From Mycobacterium sp. 852002-10029_SCH5224772 (lineage in GTDB: Bacteria; Actinomycetota; Actinomycetes; Mycobacteriales; Mycobacteriaceae), in assembly GCF_001667315.1 (NCBI RefSeq), contig NZ_LZHT01000094.1, forward strand, positions 58,211-122,210: a stretch of DNA of 64,000 bases, in the 5' to 3' direction. Each line of letters opens with the position of its first letter. Position 1 is the stretch's first letter. The translations under genes were made by a program, and so were the position numbers. Shown here one piece after another: positions 15,720 to 24,299 of this stretch. Below the pieces are notes generated by a model. It was given only the letters and a program-made list of their open reading frames with translations, was not told the origin of the DNA and did no database searches.

Positions 15720-17935
15720 GATTTGTCCAGGTATTCGATGCGGTCGGTGCCGGTGAATCGTGCGGCCAGCACGGCCAACCCGGGATCGAAGCGGTCCTCG
15801 GCGTAGGCCTGGACGGCGAAGTCCCGGGCGGCCTCGATGTACTCCAGGTGGTCCGCCAGGGACAGCAATCGCAGCGTGATCGCCCGGCCGGACTGGTTGC
15901 GGCCCAACACATCTCCCTCGCGTCGCTCCTTGAGATCGAGGTCGGCGAGGGCGAAGCCGTCCAGCGTTCCGGCCACCGCACGCAGCCGCCGTCCGGCTGA
16001 CGAGTCCGGCGAGGCCCAGCTGGCGAACAGGCACAGGCTCGGATGCGCACCACGGCCGATCCGCCCGCGCAGCTGGTGCAGCTGGCTGATGCCGAACCGG
16101 TCGGCGTCCATCACCAGCATCACGGTGGCGTTGGGGACATCGACGCCCACCTCGATGACGGTGGTGCACACCAGCACGTCGATTTCGCCGGCGCGGAAGG
16201 CCGCCATCGCCGCGTCCTTCTCGTCGCCGGACAGCCGCCCGTGCATCAGCCCCAGCCGCAGGTTCGCCAGCTCGCCGGAACGCAGTCGGGCGTAAAGACC
16301 TTCGGCGGTCTCGGGGGCCTTGGCATTCTGCTCTTGGGTGCCCGGATCGTCGTCCTCGTCGATGCGGGGCGCCACGACGTAGGCCTGCCGGCCGGCGGCG
16401 ACCTCTTCGCTGATGCGCTGCCAGGCGCGGCCGAGCCACGTGGGGTTGTCCTTGACGAAGATGACGTTGCTGGTGATCGGCTGGCGGCCGCGCGGAAGTT
16501 CGCGCAGCGTCGAGGTTTCCAGGTCCCCGTAGAAGGTGAGCGCGACGGTGCGTGGAATCGGCGTCGCCGTCATCACCAGCAGGTGCGGGGTTACGCCGGG
16601 ACGGGCCTTGGCCCGCAATTGATCTCGCTGCTCGACACCGAAGCGGTGTTGCTCGTCGACGACCACCATGCCGAGATTGTCGAACTCCACCGCGTCCTGT
16701 AGTAGCGCGTGGGTGCCGACGACAATGCCGACTTCACCGCCGGCGATCTCGGCCCGGATCTGCTTCTTCTGCGCAGCGGTCATGGAACCGCTGAGCAGCG
16801 CGAGCCGGGTGCCATGATCGGCGCCGCCCAGCTGGCCCGCCATCGCCAGCGGGCCGAGCACATCGCGGATCGACCGAAGATGTTGCGCAGCAAGCACTTC
16901 CGTTGGCGCCAGCAGTGCGCACTGATAACCGGCATCCACCATCTGCAGCATCGCCAGCACCGACACGATCGTCTTACCCGAGCCCACCTCCCCCTGCAGC
17001 AGGCGGTTCAACGGGCGATTCGACGCCAGCCCGCCGGACAGCACGCCGAGCACGTCACGCTGCCCTGCCGTCAGCTCGAAAGGCAACCGCCCCAACAGTT
17101 CCGCGGCCAAACCGTCCGTGCGCGGCGGTGCCGGGGGCCCCGATTCCGAAAGCTCGCCGTGCCGGCGGGCCACCAGGGCCCACTGCAGCCCGACGGCCTC
17201 GTCGAAGGTCAGCCGTTCGCGCGCCCGCTGGCGGCGAGACTCGCTTTCGGCGAGGTGGATGTCGCGCAACGCCTGATCTTCGGAGACCAGGCCGAATTTC
17301 GCGCGCAGGTCCTCGGGCAACGGATCGGGCACCGGGTCGAGGACGTCGAGCACCTGGCGCACCGCGGCGAAGATGTTCCAGCTCTGCAGCTTGGCGCTGG
17401 CGGCATAGATCGGGAAGAAGTGGCGCTGGTACGCGTCCGCGATATCTTCGCCGGTGGTGGCGTGCGAGGCGTTGGCGATGCTCTTGAGGGACACGGTGCC
17501 ACGGTTCTTCCCGTCCGGCGTGTCGAGAAGGAGAAACGCGGGATGGGTGAGCTGCATGACATTCCTGAAGAACCCGACCTCACCCGAAAGCATCACCTTG
17601 GCGCCCTTGGTCAGGTCCTTTTTGATGTAGTTCGCGTTGAAGAATGTGGCGGTCACCTTGGCGCGCCCGGAGCCGAGCGTGATGCGGTGGCACACCTTCT
17701 TCGGGGTCTTCTTCATCGGAAACGTCTCGGTGTCGGCGATCGTGTCGATGATGGTGATGTGCTCACCGGCCGGCGGCCGTTCGTCGTCGGCGTCCCACCG
17801 GCTGGCGCCCTCGGTGTAGCTGCGGGGGTAGTGGCGCAACAGGTCGTCGACGGTCCGGATGCCGAACACCTCGTCGAGGAGCTCCACCACCTTGCCACCA
17901 ACGGCGTAGTCCAGCCGGTCGCTCAGCGACACCAT
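15716..17935 (-). CDS. recG: ATP-dependent DNA helicase RecG
   Basis: A 739-residue RecG that remodels stalled replication forks and Holliday junctions. The N-terminal wedge/OB-fold region (about 1-170) precedes the SF2 motor. Motif I GEVGSGKT, motif II VVDEQHRFG (DEQH box), motif III MTATPIPRT and motif VI QLRGRIGRG are all present. Length matches the mycobacterial orthologue Rv2973c (737). The start lies 2 bases after the stop of the upstream DAK-type gene, giving a tight operon DAK-recG-HNH. Confidence 0.97.
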   Translation of the reverse strand: MVSLSDRLDYAVGGKVVELLDEVFGIRTVDDLLRHYPRSYTEGASRWDADDERPPAGEHITIIDTIADTETFPMKKTPKKVCHRITLGSGRAKVTATFFNANYIKKDLTKGAKVMLSGEVGFFRNVMQLTHPAFLLLDTPDGKNRGTVSLKSIANASHATTGEDIADAYQRHFFPIYAASAKLQSWNIFAAVRQVLDVLDPVPDPLPEDLRAKFGLVSEDQALRDIHLAESESRRQRARERLTFDEAVGLQWALVARRHGELSESGPPAPPRTDGLAAELLGRLPFELTAGQRDVLGVLSGGLASNRPLNRLLQGEVGSGKTIVSVLAMLQMVDAGYQCALLAPTEVLAAQHLRSIRDVLGPLAMAGQLGGADHGTRLALLSGSMTAAQKKQIRAEIAGGEVGIVVGTHALLQDAVEFDNLGMVVVDEQHRFGVEQRDQLRAKARPGVTPHLLVMTATPIPRTVALTFYGDLETSTLRELPRGRQPITSNVIFVKDNPTWLGRAWQRISEEVAAGRQAYVVAPRIDEDDDPGTQEQNAKAPETAEGLYARLRSGELANLRLGLMHGRLSGDEKDAAMAAFRAGEIDVLVCTTVIEVGVDVPNATVMLVMDADRFGISQLHQLRGRIGRGAHPSLCLFASWASPDSSAGRRLRAVAGTLDGFALADLDLKERREGDVLGRNQSGRAITLRLLSLADHLEYIEAARDFAVQAYAEDRFDPGLAVLAARFTGTDRIEYLDKS

Positions 17936-17937
17936 CG

Positions 17938-19587
17938 CTATTCGACCCCGATCAGCAGCGCGTCACCGTGGTGGCCGGTGCGGTAGGTGACCAGTTCGGT
18001 TCCGGGGTGGTGGTCGTGCATGTGCTCTTCCAGGATGTCGCCGACCGCGCCGGCGTCGCCGTCCGTATCGATGCCGACGCCCAGCAGCACCGTGACCAGG
18101 TCGCCGCCGGAGGCCAGCAGCAGATCGAGCAGACCGATCGCGGCCCCGACCGCGTCGGCGGCCACGATCAGCACCTCGTCGCCCGCGATCCCCAGGCCGT
18201 CCCCCGGGTGGCAGCGACCCGCCCAGGTCAACGCGCTCTCGGTGGCGATGCGCACCGATCCGTGCCGCGCCGCGCCGGCGGCCCGGGCCATCGTGTAGCC
18301 GTCGTCGACGGCCTGCCTGCCAATTTCGTGCACGGCCAGCGCGGCCAGCCCCTGCACCATCGACCCGGTCGGAATCGGCACCACGTCGATCCCCCAGCCG
18401 ATGGCCGCGGTGCATCCGGCAACCAGCTCCTCGGCGGCCACGTAGCCGTTGGGCAGCAGCATCACCTGCGCGGCGCCGGTGTCGACGACGGCCCGCATCA
18501 GCTGGTGCGCGCTGATGTTGGTTACGGGATCGTGCGCGGCGGGGTCGCGTTGCAGCACGCAGGCGCCTTCCCCGGCGAACAGGTCGGCGGCGCCGCCGCC
18601 GTCGACGACGGCCAGCACCGCCCGTTCCCGCGTCCAGCCGCCCGCAGGCAACCCGGGCGCGCCGGAGCTCAGGGCCGAGATGACGATGCGGCTGAGCCGC
18701 CCGGCCGCCAACCCTGCCTCGACGGCGGCGCCGGCGTCATCGGTGTGCACGTGCACGGAGTAGGTGCGCCGGGCCGACGACGGCGCGGAGGCGATGCCCA
18801 CCGAATCGCCCAGGTCCGCCAGCCGGTCGCGCAGCGCGTCCGCCGCCGCGGGTTCGCAGCCGTCCAGCCGGTACATCACCTCGAATTGGGGTGCGGGGCG
18901 TGGCGCGGAGGCTTCGGGTTGCTGCGCCCGCGGCGAGAGCTCGTAGACCGTCCGGGCGGGCGCCTGCCCCGTGATGGTGGTCCGCAACGCGTCCAACAGG
19001 ACCAGCAGACCCCGCCCGCCGGCGTCCACGGCTCCGGCGTCGGCGAGCACGGCGAGCTGCTCGGGGGTCTTTTCCAGGGCGACCACCGCCGCGTCACCGG
19101 CGGCGATGATCGCGGGCGCGAGCCCGTCCCCGGCCCGGGCGCACTGCTGGACGGCGGTGGCGGCGGCCCGCAACACCGAGACGATGGTCCCCGGGACTTC
19201 CTCGCCGCCCATCGAGGTGATGACCAGTTCGACGCCGCGCTGCAGCGCGGCGCCCAGCACGGCGGCCTCGATGTGGGACAGGTCGCCGCCGACGTCCGTT
19301 GCGGCGGTCGCGGTGACGTCGGCGACGCCGCGCAGGATCTGCGACAAGATCACCCCGGAGTTGCCGCGGGCGCCGTTCAGCGCGCCGGCCGACAGCGCCG
19401 CAGCGGCCCGCGCGGCGCAGGCCGAGCCGCCCTGCGCGTTCAGCTCCGCCAGCGCCGAACGCATGGTGAACAGCATGTTGGCGCCGGTATCGGAGTCGGC
19501 GACGGGGAAGACGTTGAGCCGGTTGATCTCGTCGATGTGGGTGATCAGGTCGCTGACGGCCGTGTGCGCCCAATCCCGCAGTGTCAT
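17938..19587 (-). CDS. DAK2 domain / DegV-kinase (FakA/YloV-like) fusion protein
   Basis: A 549-residue protein with an N-terminal DAK2 (dihydroxyacetone-kinase-type) nucleotide-binding domain: VFPVADSDTGANMLFTMRSAL near 27-47 and GARGNSGVILSQILRG. A C-terminal DegV-associated domain follows, as in FakA/YloV fatty-acid kinase subunits. M. tuberculosis has this as two genes, Rv2975c (84 residues) and Rv2974c (470), whose sum matches the single frame here, so this copy appears intact. The ATG giving MTLRDWAHTAV was chosen; upstream codons are not conserved. It heads the operon with recG. Confidence 0.85.
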   Translation of the reverse strand: MTLRDWAHTAVSDLITHIDEINRLNVFPVADSDTGANMLFTMRSALAELNAQGGSACAARAAAALSAGALNGARGNSGVILSQILRGVADVTATAATDVGGDLSHIEAAVLGAALQRGVELVITSMGGEEVPGTIVSVLRAAATAVQQCARAGDGLAPAIIAAGDAAVVALEKTPEQLAVLADAGAVDAGGRGLLVLLDALRTTITGQAPARTVYELSPRAQQPEASAPRPAPQFEVMYRLDGCEPAAADALRDRLADLGDSVGIASAPSSARRTYSVHVHTDDAGAAVEAGLAAGRLSRIVISALSSGAPGLPAGGWTRERAVLAVVDGGGAADLFAGEGACVLQRDPAAHDPVTNISAHQLMRAVVDTGAAQVMLLPNGYVAAEELVAGCTAAIGWGIDVVPIPTGSMVQGLAALAVHEIGRQAVDDGYTMARAAGAARHGSVRIATESALTWAGRCHPGDGLGIAGDEVLIVAADAVGAAIGLLDLLLASGGDLVTVLLGVGIDTDGDAGAVGDILEEHMHDHHPGTELVTYRTGHHGDALLIGVE

Positions 19588-19920
19588 CGCGTCTAATTGA
19601 CGGTCCGGCGATGTCCACGAAGTGGCCAGGGTTACCCACCTCCTCTGCGCCCGTCGGTGCCTCGTCGATGTCTTCGGTGCCCGGCACCCGGTGGGCGCCA
19701 GCGTAGCCGGGCGACACGCGCCACGGCCGCCGGTGACCACCACCCGCCGGCGGGCCGAACCGGCCCATTGAGCCTAGCCAGAGGGGGCGACAGAGAGGGT
19801 GACTGTTTTGGTGGTTGCCATGACAATCGGTATCCTCAGTGGGGCCCGGGTGAACCCGGGCTGTCCCGGCCGCGTTCAGACCGCCCGAGCCGGACCCCCG
19901 AGAACTGAGGAGCTTGAACA
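19588..19920. other. Divergent intergenic region between the DAK-type gene and rpmB
   Basis: A 333-base spacer that serves two divergent operons. On the plus strand it contains a promoter-like element for rpmB at 19808-19836 and a GAGGAG ribosome-binding site before the rpmB ATG. No Zur-type palindrome was seen. Frames crossing it are arginine-rich shadows. Confidence 0.6.
19808..19836 (+). promoter_or_regulatory. Putative SigA-type promoter of rpmB
   Basis: TTGGTG and TATCCT are separated by exactly 17 bases and lie about 85 bases before rpmB. Both hexamers are reasonable matches to the mycobacterial housekeeping consensus. Assignment rests on pattern only. Confidence 0.4.
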
Positions 19921-20115
19921 ATGGCCGCTGTGTGCGAGATCTGCGGGAAAGGCCCCGGCTTCGGCAAGTCGGTGTCGCACTCCCACCGCCGCACCAGCCG
20001 CCGGTGGGATCCCAACGTCCAGACCGTGCACGTCGTCACGCGTCCGGGCGGCAACAAGCAGCGCCTCAACGTCTGCACGTCCTGCATCAAGGCCGGCAAG
20101 GTCGTTCGCGGCTAG
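19921..20115 (+). CDS. rpmB: 50S ribosomal protein bL28
   Basis: A 64-residue bL28 of the zinc-containing (C+) type: CEICGK near the N-terminus and CTSCIKAGK near the C-terminus form the CXXC pairs. SVSHSHRRTSRRWDPNVQ is the family signature. It matches Rv2975A of M. tuberculosis. GAGGAG lies 9 bases before the ATG. It stands alone and faces the nitroreductase gene. In M. tuberculosis the next gene is ung; here an accessory block of about 7 kb intervenes. Confidence 0.95.
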   Translation: MAAVCEICGKGPGFGKSVSHSHRRTSRRWDPNVQTVHVVTRPGGNKQRLNVCTSCIKAGKVVRG

Positions 20116-20169
20116 CGACGCGTCGCGGGTGTAGCGGCTCGGTCAGCGGCCCCGGGCTTTTCGGCGTCG

Positions 20170-20820
20170 TCAGTCGTCCAAAAACACCACGTGCTTGTCC
20201 ACGCTCTCGCGGCCGACGCGCAGCGAGTTGCCGGGAAAATCGGGGTCGGGGTAGCCGACGGCAAGGCCACACAACAACGTCATCTCGGATGGGATGCCGA
20301 GTTGCTCCCGCACGATGTCGGGATAGCCTGCTATCGATACCTGCACGCAGGTGCTCAGACCGCGGGCGGTCAACGCCAGTAGCAGCGTCTGCAGGAACAT
20401 CCCGACGCCCAGGCTGTCAACCAGGCCGAAGTCCTGATGCATCGACACCACGCCACCCAGCGGGGCGCGGAAGAATTCCCAGTTGCGCAGCACCGCGACG
20501 CGCCGGGCCTCGGTATCGCTGCGCACGATGCCCATCGAGCCGTACACCTGCGCGCCCAGTTGGCGCCGCAGGTGAGCGAACGCTTCGGGCAGCTGCGGCA
20601 CGTTCGGCGATTCGGCCCCCGCCTTCGCCAGCATGGCCGCCACCAGCCGCTCGCGCGCCGCTCCGGAGGCGAACACCACGCGCCACGGCTGGACGTTGGA
20701 GTTCGACGGCGCCCGCATGGCCAGCTCCAGCGATTCGTCGACCAGGTGCCGCGGCACCGGGGTGGGCAGGTACATGCGCGTCGAGCGCCGCTGCCGGATT
20801 GTCTCGTCGAGGTCGTACAT
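20170..20820 (-). CDS. Nitroreductase-family flavoprotein
   Basis: A 216-residue FMN-dependent nitroreductase. The N-terminal RRSTRMYLPTPVP and APSNSNVQPWRVVF are the usual FMN-contact motifs, and the C-terminal LCGLAVGYPDPDFPGNSLRVGRE closes the family fold. Such proteins reduce nitro groups, quinones or enones with NAD(P)H. It is the last gene of a three-gene set with two SDR genes transcribed from 22561. The start at MYDLDETIRQ follows the SDR stop by 14 bases. Substrate unknown. Confidence 0.87.
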   Translation of the reverse strand: MYDLDETIRQRRSTRMYLPTPVPRHLVDESLELAMRAPSNSNVQPWRVVFASGAARERLVAAMLAKAGAESPNVPQLPEAFAHLRRQLGAQVYGSMGIVRSDTEARRVAVLRNWEFFRAPLGGVVSMHQDFGLVDSLGVGMFLQTLLLALTARGLSTCVQVSIAGYPDIVREQLGIPSEMTLLCGLAVGYPDPDFPGNSLRVGRESVDKHVVFLDD

Positions 20821-20834
20821 CGTTGGCCCGCCCT

Positions 20835-21656
20835 CTACATGACGACGTGGCCGGCGTCGACCGGTATCGACACGCCGGTCACGTAGCGCGATCGCGCGCC
20901 GGCCAGCCACAGCACCGCCTCGGTGACGTCCTGCGCCTCCACCAACGGCACCCCGGGCAGCAGCATCTGTGAGACGGCCGGGTTCGGATTCTCCGTCATC
21001 CGCGTCACCACGAAGTCGTTCAGAATCATCGGCGTCGCGACCCCGCTGGGGTGTACCGAGTTGACTCGAATCTTGTGCGGCGCATAGGCATTCGCTGCCG
21101 AGCGCATCAGACCCACGACACCGTGCTTGGATGCGGCGTAGGCGAACATCGCGGCGCTGCCGTCACCGCCGCGGCCGGTCAGGCCCTGCGACGAACTGAC
21201 CAGGACGACCGAGCCGCCCCTGCCCTTGCGCACGATCGAGGGAACCGTCGCCAGCAGCGTGTGCCACACGCCCTTGAGGTTGGTGTCGACGATCGTGTCG
21301 AACACCGGTTCGGACTCGGGCTCGGTGACGCCGATCGCCACCACCCCGGCGTTGGCGATGACGACGTCGACATCGCCGAGTTCGTCGATACCCGCCTGCA
21401 CCCCGGCTTGCAGGCCCGCGAGGTCGCGGACGTCGGCGATCACCGAAACCGCTTTGCGTCCCGCGGACCCGACCAGCTGCACGGTTTCGGCGAGCTCGGC
21501 TTCGGTGCCCAGGGCGTAGGGAATCGCCTCGAGGTCGGCGCAGATGTCGACGGCGATGATGTCGGCGCCCTGTTCGGCCAGTGCGACGGCGTGGCTGCGG
21601 CCCTGGCCGCGCGCGGCGCCGGTCACGACGGCGATCATGTTGTCGAATTCACCCAT
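20835..21656 (-). CDS. Mycofactocin-coupled SDR-family oxidoreductase
   Basis: A 273-residue short-chain dehydrogenase. The cofactor motif is VTGAARGQGRSHAVALAEQGADIIAVDICADL, followed by the extra segment EAIPYALGTEAELAETVQLV between the second and third strands. Both are typical of mycofactocin-dependent SDRs (TIGR03971), which hold NAD tightly and pass electrons to mycofactocin. The catalytic Ser-Tyr-Lys are in VSSSQGL and YAASKHG. It is 2 bases from the upstream SDR. No mycofactocin synthesis genes are in the window, so the redox partner is inferred. Confidence 0.85.
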   Translation of the reverse strand: MGEFDNMIAVVTGAARGQGRSHAVALAEQGADIIAVDICADLEAIPYALGTEAELAETVQLVGSAGRKAVSVIADVRDLAGLQAGVQAGIDELGDVDVVIANAGVVAIGVTEPESEPVFDTIVDTNLKGVWHTLLATVPSIVRKGRGGSVVLVSSSQGLTGRGGDGSAAMFAYAASKHGVVGLMRSAANAYAPHKIRVNSVHPSGVATPMILNDFVVTRMTENPNPAVSQMLLPGVPLVEAQDVTEAVLWLAGARSRYVTGVSIPVDAGHVVM

Positions 21657-21658
21657 GG

Positions 21659-22561
21659 TCAGACCTCCAGTTTCGTGCCGGTCTCGCGTTCAGCGAAGGC
21701 CACCAGCTGGGCGGCGGCGTCGTAATCGCACGCCAGCGGCGTCCGGCCGATGAGCACCGGCCCGCCGCGCAGCCCGAACCTGCCGCTGACCCCGACGTAG
21801 CTGCCCGGCGGCACGGGTTCGCTGATGCAGTAGAGCGTGGGCGCCGCGCCCTCGTCGATGCCGTTGGCCAGCCGGTCGGCCACCATCTTGACCGCCTTGT
21901 GGGCCAGCGACATCAGGGGCGAGTCGCCCACGTTCGACAGGTTCGAGGCCACCCACCCCGGGTGCGTGAGGTGGGTGATGAGCGGCGAGCCGGCCGCGCG
22001 CAGCCTGCGGTCCAGCTCGAGGCCCCACAGCATGACCGCGAGCTTGGACTGCGCGTAGGCGCCCAGCCTCGTCCACTTGTGCCGGCGCAGGTGCAGGTCG
22101 TCGAGGTGCAACGTCGCCGACCGGTGCGCGTCGGAGCCGACGTTGATGATCTGCGCACGCACCGTGGGCAGCAGCAGGTTGGTCAGGGCGAACGGTCCGA
22201 GCAGGTTGGTGCCCAGCGTCATCTCGAATCCGTCGACCGTGTCGGTGCGGCGGTCGGTCAGGGCGCCGGCGTTGTTGATCAGGATGTCGACCGGCCCGTC
22301 GATCAGGTCGCAGAACGCCCGCACCGACGACAGGTCAGCCAGGTCGAGCTTGACTACCGATGTGGTGGCGCCACCCATCGCAGAAATCTCCGCTGCGCGT
22401 CGCTCGCCGAGTTCGGTGTTGCGCACCGCGAGGATCACGTGCGCGCCGGCCTTGGCGAGCGCGCGGGCCGTGCCCAGGCCCACCCCGTTGGTCGCGCCGG
22501 TCACGATCACGCGCTTGCCGGTCAGGTTGCCGAGCCGGCTCGGCGTCCACGGTAAGGTCAC
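21659..22561 (-). CDS. SDR-family oxidoreductase (retinol-dehydrogenase-like)
   Basis: A 300-residue short-chain dehydrogenase with the Rossmann motif VTGATNGVGLGTARALAKAGAHVILAVRN, the INNAG motif (ILINNAGALT) and the catalytic Tyr-Lys in YAQSKLAVMLW. It resembles the extended retinol-dehydrogenase/WW-oxidoreductase group that acts on hydrophobic alcohols and ketones. It is the first gene of the minus-strand accessory set and starts (GTG) 99 bases from the divergent SnoaL-like gene. Substrate not known. Confidence 0.86.
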   Translation of the reverse strand: MTLPWTPSRLGNLTGKRVIVTGATNGVGLGTARALAKAGAHVILAVRNTELGERRAAEISAMGGATTSVVKLDLADLSSVRAFCDLIDGPVDILINNAGALTDRRTDTVDGFEMTLGTNLLGPFALTNLLLPTVRAQIINVGSDAHRSATLHLDDLHLRRHKWTRLGAYAQSKLAVMLWGLELDRRLRAAGSPLITHLTHPGWVASNLSNVGDSPLMSLAHKAVKMVADRLANGIDEGAAPTLYCISEPVPPGSYVGVSGRFGLRGGPVLIGRTPLACDYDAAAQLVAFAERETGTKLEV

Positions 22562-22593
22562 GGCGACTAAGAGTAATCGTCGCTTCTATGTAA

Positions 22594-22613
22594 GTTGGGC
22601 CGGTTCTGCCAAC
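22594..22613. promoter_or_regulatory. Inverted repeat in the shared accessory promoter region
   Basis: GTTGG and CCAAC arms with a 10-base spacer lie in the 99-base spacer between the divergent SDR and SnoaL-like genes. It could be an operator for a TetR- or GntR-type regulator controlling both directions, but no regulator gene is adjacent and five-base arms arise easily by chance. Confidence 0.25.
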
Positions 22614-22660
22614 ATTGGTCGCGGAAGCACAGCGGACGGACTTTCCCGAGGCGGTTCGAC

Positions 22661-23104
22661 ATGAGTGACAGCGCCACCGAGATCACCAACCTCATCTACA
22701 CCTATGCACAGCTCCTCGACGGCGGCGACCTGGACGGGGTGGCCCGGCTTTTCGAGCACGGCCGCATCTGCGGCGTGGAGGACGGCCCGCCGGAGACCGT
22801 GTTCGCCGGCTCGGCCCGGGTCCGCGAGATGTACGACATGGCCACGCGCATCTACGAAGACGGCACCCCGAAGACCAAGCACAACACCACCAACGTGCAG
22901 CTGCACATCGACGAGGCGGTTGGCACCGCGACGAGCACGTCCTACTACTGCGTCACGCAGGCCACCCCCGACCTGCCGCTGCAGGTCATCGTGACCGGGC
23001 ACTACAAGGACACCTTTCACCGGGTGGACGGCGTGTGGTGTTTCGACAGCCGCACCATGTTCGTCGACCAGGTCGGCGACGTCAGCCAGCACCTGAAGTT
23101 CTGA
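22661..23104 (+). CDS. SnoaL-like / NTF2-fold protein
   Basis: A 147-residue protein with the nuclear transport factor 2 (SnoaL) fold. The N-terminus EITNLIYTYAQLLDGGDLDGVARLFEHG is the typical two-helix start of this fold, and KHNTTNVQLHIDEAVGTATSTSYYCV forms the sheet. Members are isomerases, dehydratases, cyclases or accessory subunits on steroid- or polyketide-like substrates. It opens the plus-strand accessory operon, 4 bases before the sulfotransferase. The catalytic role cannot be fixed. Confidence 0.83.
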   Translation: MSDSATEITNLIYTYAQLLDGGDLDGVARLFEHGRICGVEDGPPETVFAGSARVREMYDMATRIYEDGTPKTKHNTTNVQLHIDEAVGTATSTSYYCVTQATPDLPLQVIVTGHYKDTFHRVDGVWCFDSRTMFVDQVGDVSQHLKF

Positions 23105-23108
23105 CCCC

Positions 23109-24299
23109 GTGACATTCGCCAGCGTCTTCGAGCCGGCCGGCGTCCTGGCCGACGCGCAACGCAAGGAAGATCTCACCGACTGGGGCCCGGGCGAGTTCGC
23201 AGAGCCGCTGGCCGTGCTGCTACGCGACTATGCGGGCGCCGACCTCAACGCTATCGGCGCCCACATCCTGCGCTCGGGGATCGTGCACAGCCTGCGGATG
23301 CGGCTGCGCACGCAGGAGTGGATCCGCCGCCATCCGGAGATCCTCGACGAGCGCGTGGCCGCCCCGATCGTCGTCGTCGGGATGATGCGCAGCGGGACCA
23401 CGTTGTTGCAGCGGCTGCTGGCGGCCGACCCGCGCTTCGCCTGCGCGCACGGGTGGGAGGTCGTCGAGGTCGCGCCGAAGTTGAATCACGGGTTCACCGG
23501 GGTCGATCCGCGCATCGCCATCAGCCAAGCGCGAGAAGCGAAATCGCGCGAACTGGCGCCCGAGCTGTTCGCCATCCACCCGATGTACGCCACCGAAGCC
23601 GAGGAGGAGATCGTCTTTTTGGCCGACGCGTTCTTGTCGCACGTCCCCGAGTCGGGCGCGCACCTGCCGCACTACCGGTCGTGGCTCGACGATCAGGACT
23701 TCTCCCCCGCCTATGCCTACCTGCACCGCATGCTGCAGTTCCTGCAATGGCAAAAACACCGGCGGGGCCAGCGGGGCCGGCGATGGGTGCTCAAATCGCC
23801 GGCGCACCTGGGGTATTTGGGCCTGCTGCGCGCACAGTTCCCCGATCTGCACCTCGTGCACCTGCATCGTGATCCACGCACCACGATCGCGTCGGGGGCC
23901 AGTCTGAACGCCACCCTGCACGCGATGCACGCCGATACCGTGGACGCGCACCGGGTGGGCGCGCAGTGGCTGGAGCGGATGGGCTGGACCAATGACCGCG
24001 CGATGGCGACCCGCGACGGCTGGTCCGACGACGGTGCCCGCGTCACCGACATCGGGTTCGACGAGGCGGTGGCCGACCCGATCGGACAGGTGGCCCGCGT
24101 CTACGACGCGATCGGGCTGCCGCTGACCGCCCAGGCCGAGGACGCGATGCGGCGCTGGCTGCGTGAGCGTCCGCGCGAGGTGGCGCGCGCGCCGTACGGG
24201 CTGGAGAACTACGGCCTGCTTCCCGAGCAGGTTGACGAGCGATTCAGGGTGTACAACAAGCGTTTTGCACAATTCATCGGAGGAACAGCACATGCCTGA
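23109..24299 (+). CDS. Sulfotransferase-family protein
   Basis: A 396-residue sulfotransferase-fold protein. The 5'-phosphosulfate-binding loop is VGMMRSGTTLLQRLL (RSGTT at 94-98) and the 3'-phosphate-binding segment is HLHRDPRTTIASGASLN. The acid-base His candidate is in the region between. Mycobacterial members with this length transfer sulfate to, or merely bind, lipidic alcohols. The start is GTG, 4 bases after the SnoaL-like gene; its last bases overlap the next gene. In this cluster it could modify the alcohol handled by the SDRs (inference). Confidence 0.85.
   Translation: MTFASVFEPAGVLADAQRKEDLTDWGPGEFAEPLAVLLRDYAGADLNAIGAHILRSGIVHSLRMRLRTQEWIRRHPEILDERVAAPIVVVGMMRSGTTLLQRLLAADPRFACAHGWEVVEVAPKLNHGFTGVDPRIAISQAREAKSRELAPELFAIHPMYATEAEEEIVFLADAFLSHVPESGAHLPHYRSWLDDQDFSPAYAYLHRMLQFLQWQKHRRGQRGRRWVLKSPAHLGYLGLLRAQFPDLHLVHLHRDPRTTIASGASLNATLHAMHADTVDAHRVGAQWLERMGWTNDRAMATRDGWSDDGARVTDIGFDEAVADPIGQVARVYDAIGLPLTAQAEDAMRRWLRERPREVARAPYGLENYGLLPEQVDERFRVYNKRFAQFIGGTAHA

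Noticed and set aside
15720..16439. N-terminal extension of the HNH protein
   Set aside because: It is an arginine-rich shadow of recG in another frame; the hydrophobic anchor begins right after the GTG at 15719.
17968..19596. A 542-codon open frame on the plus strand opposite the DAK-type gene
   Set aside because: Antisense shadow of a high-GC gene: His/Arg/Gly-rich translation, no conserved motif, and the minus-strand gene is clearly real.
20116..20169. Intrinsic terminator between rpmB and the nitroreductase gene
   Set aside because: The spacer is GC-rich with a short GGCTTTT, but no convincing stem could be drawn.
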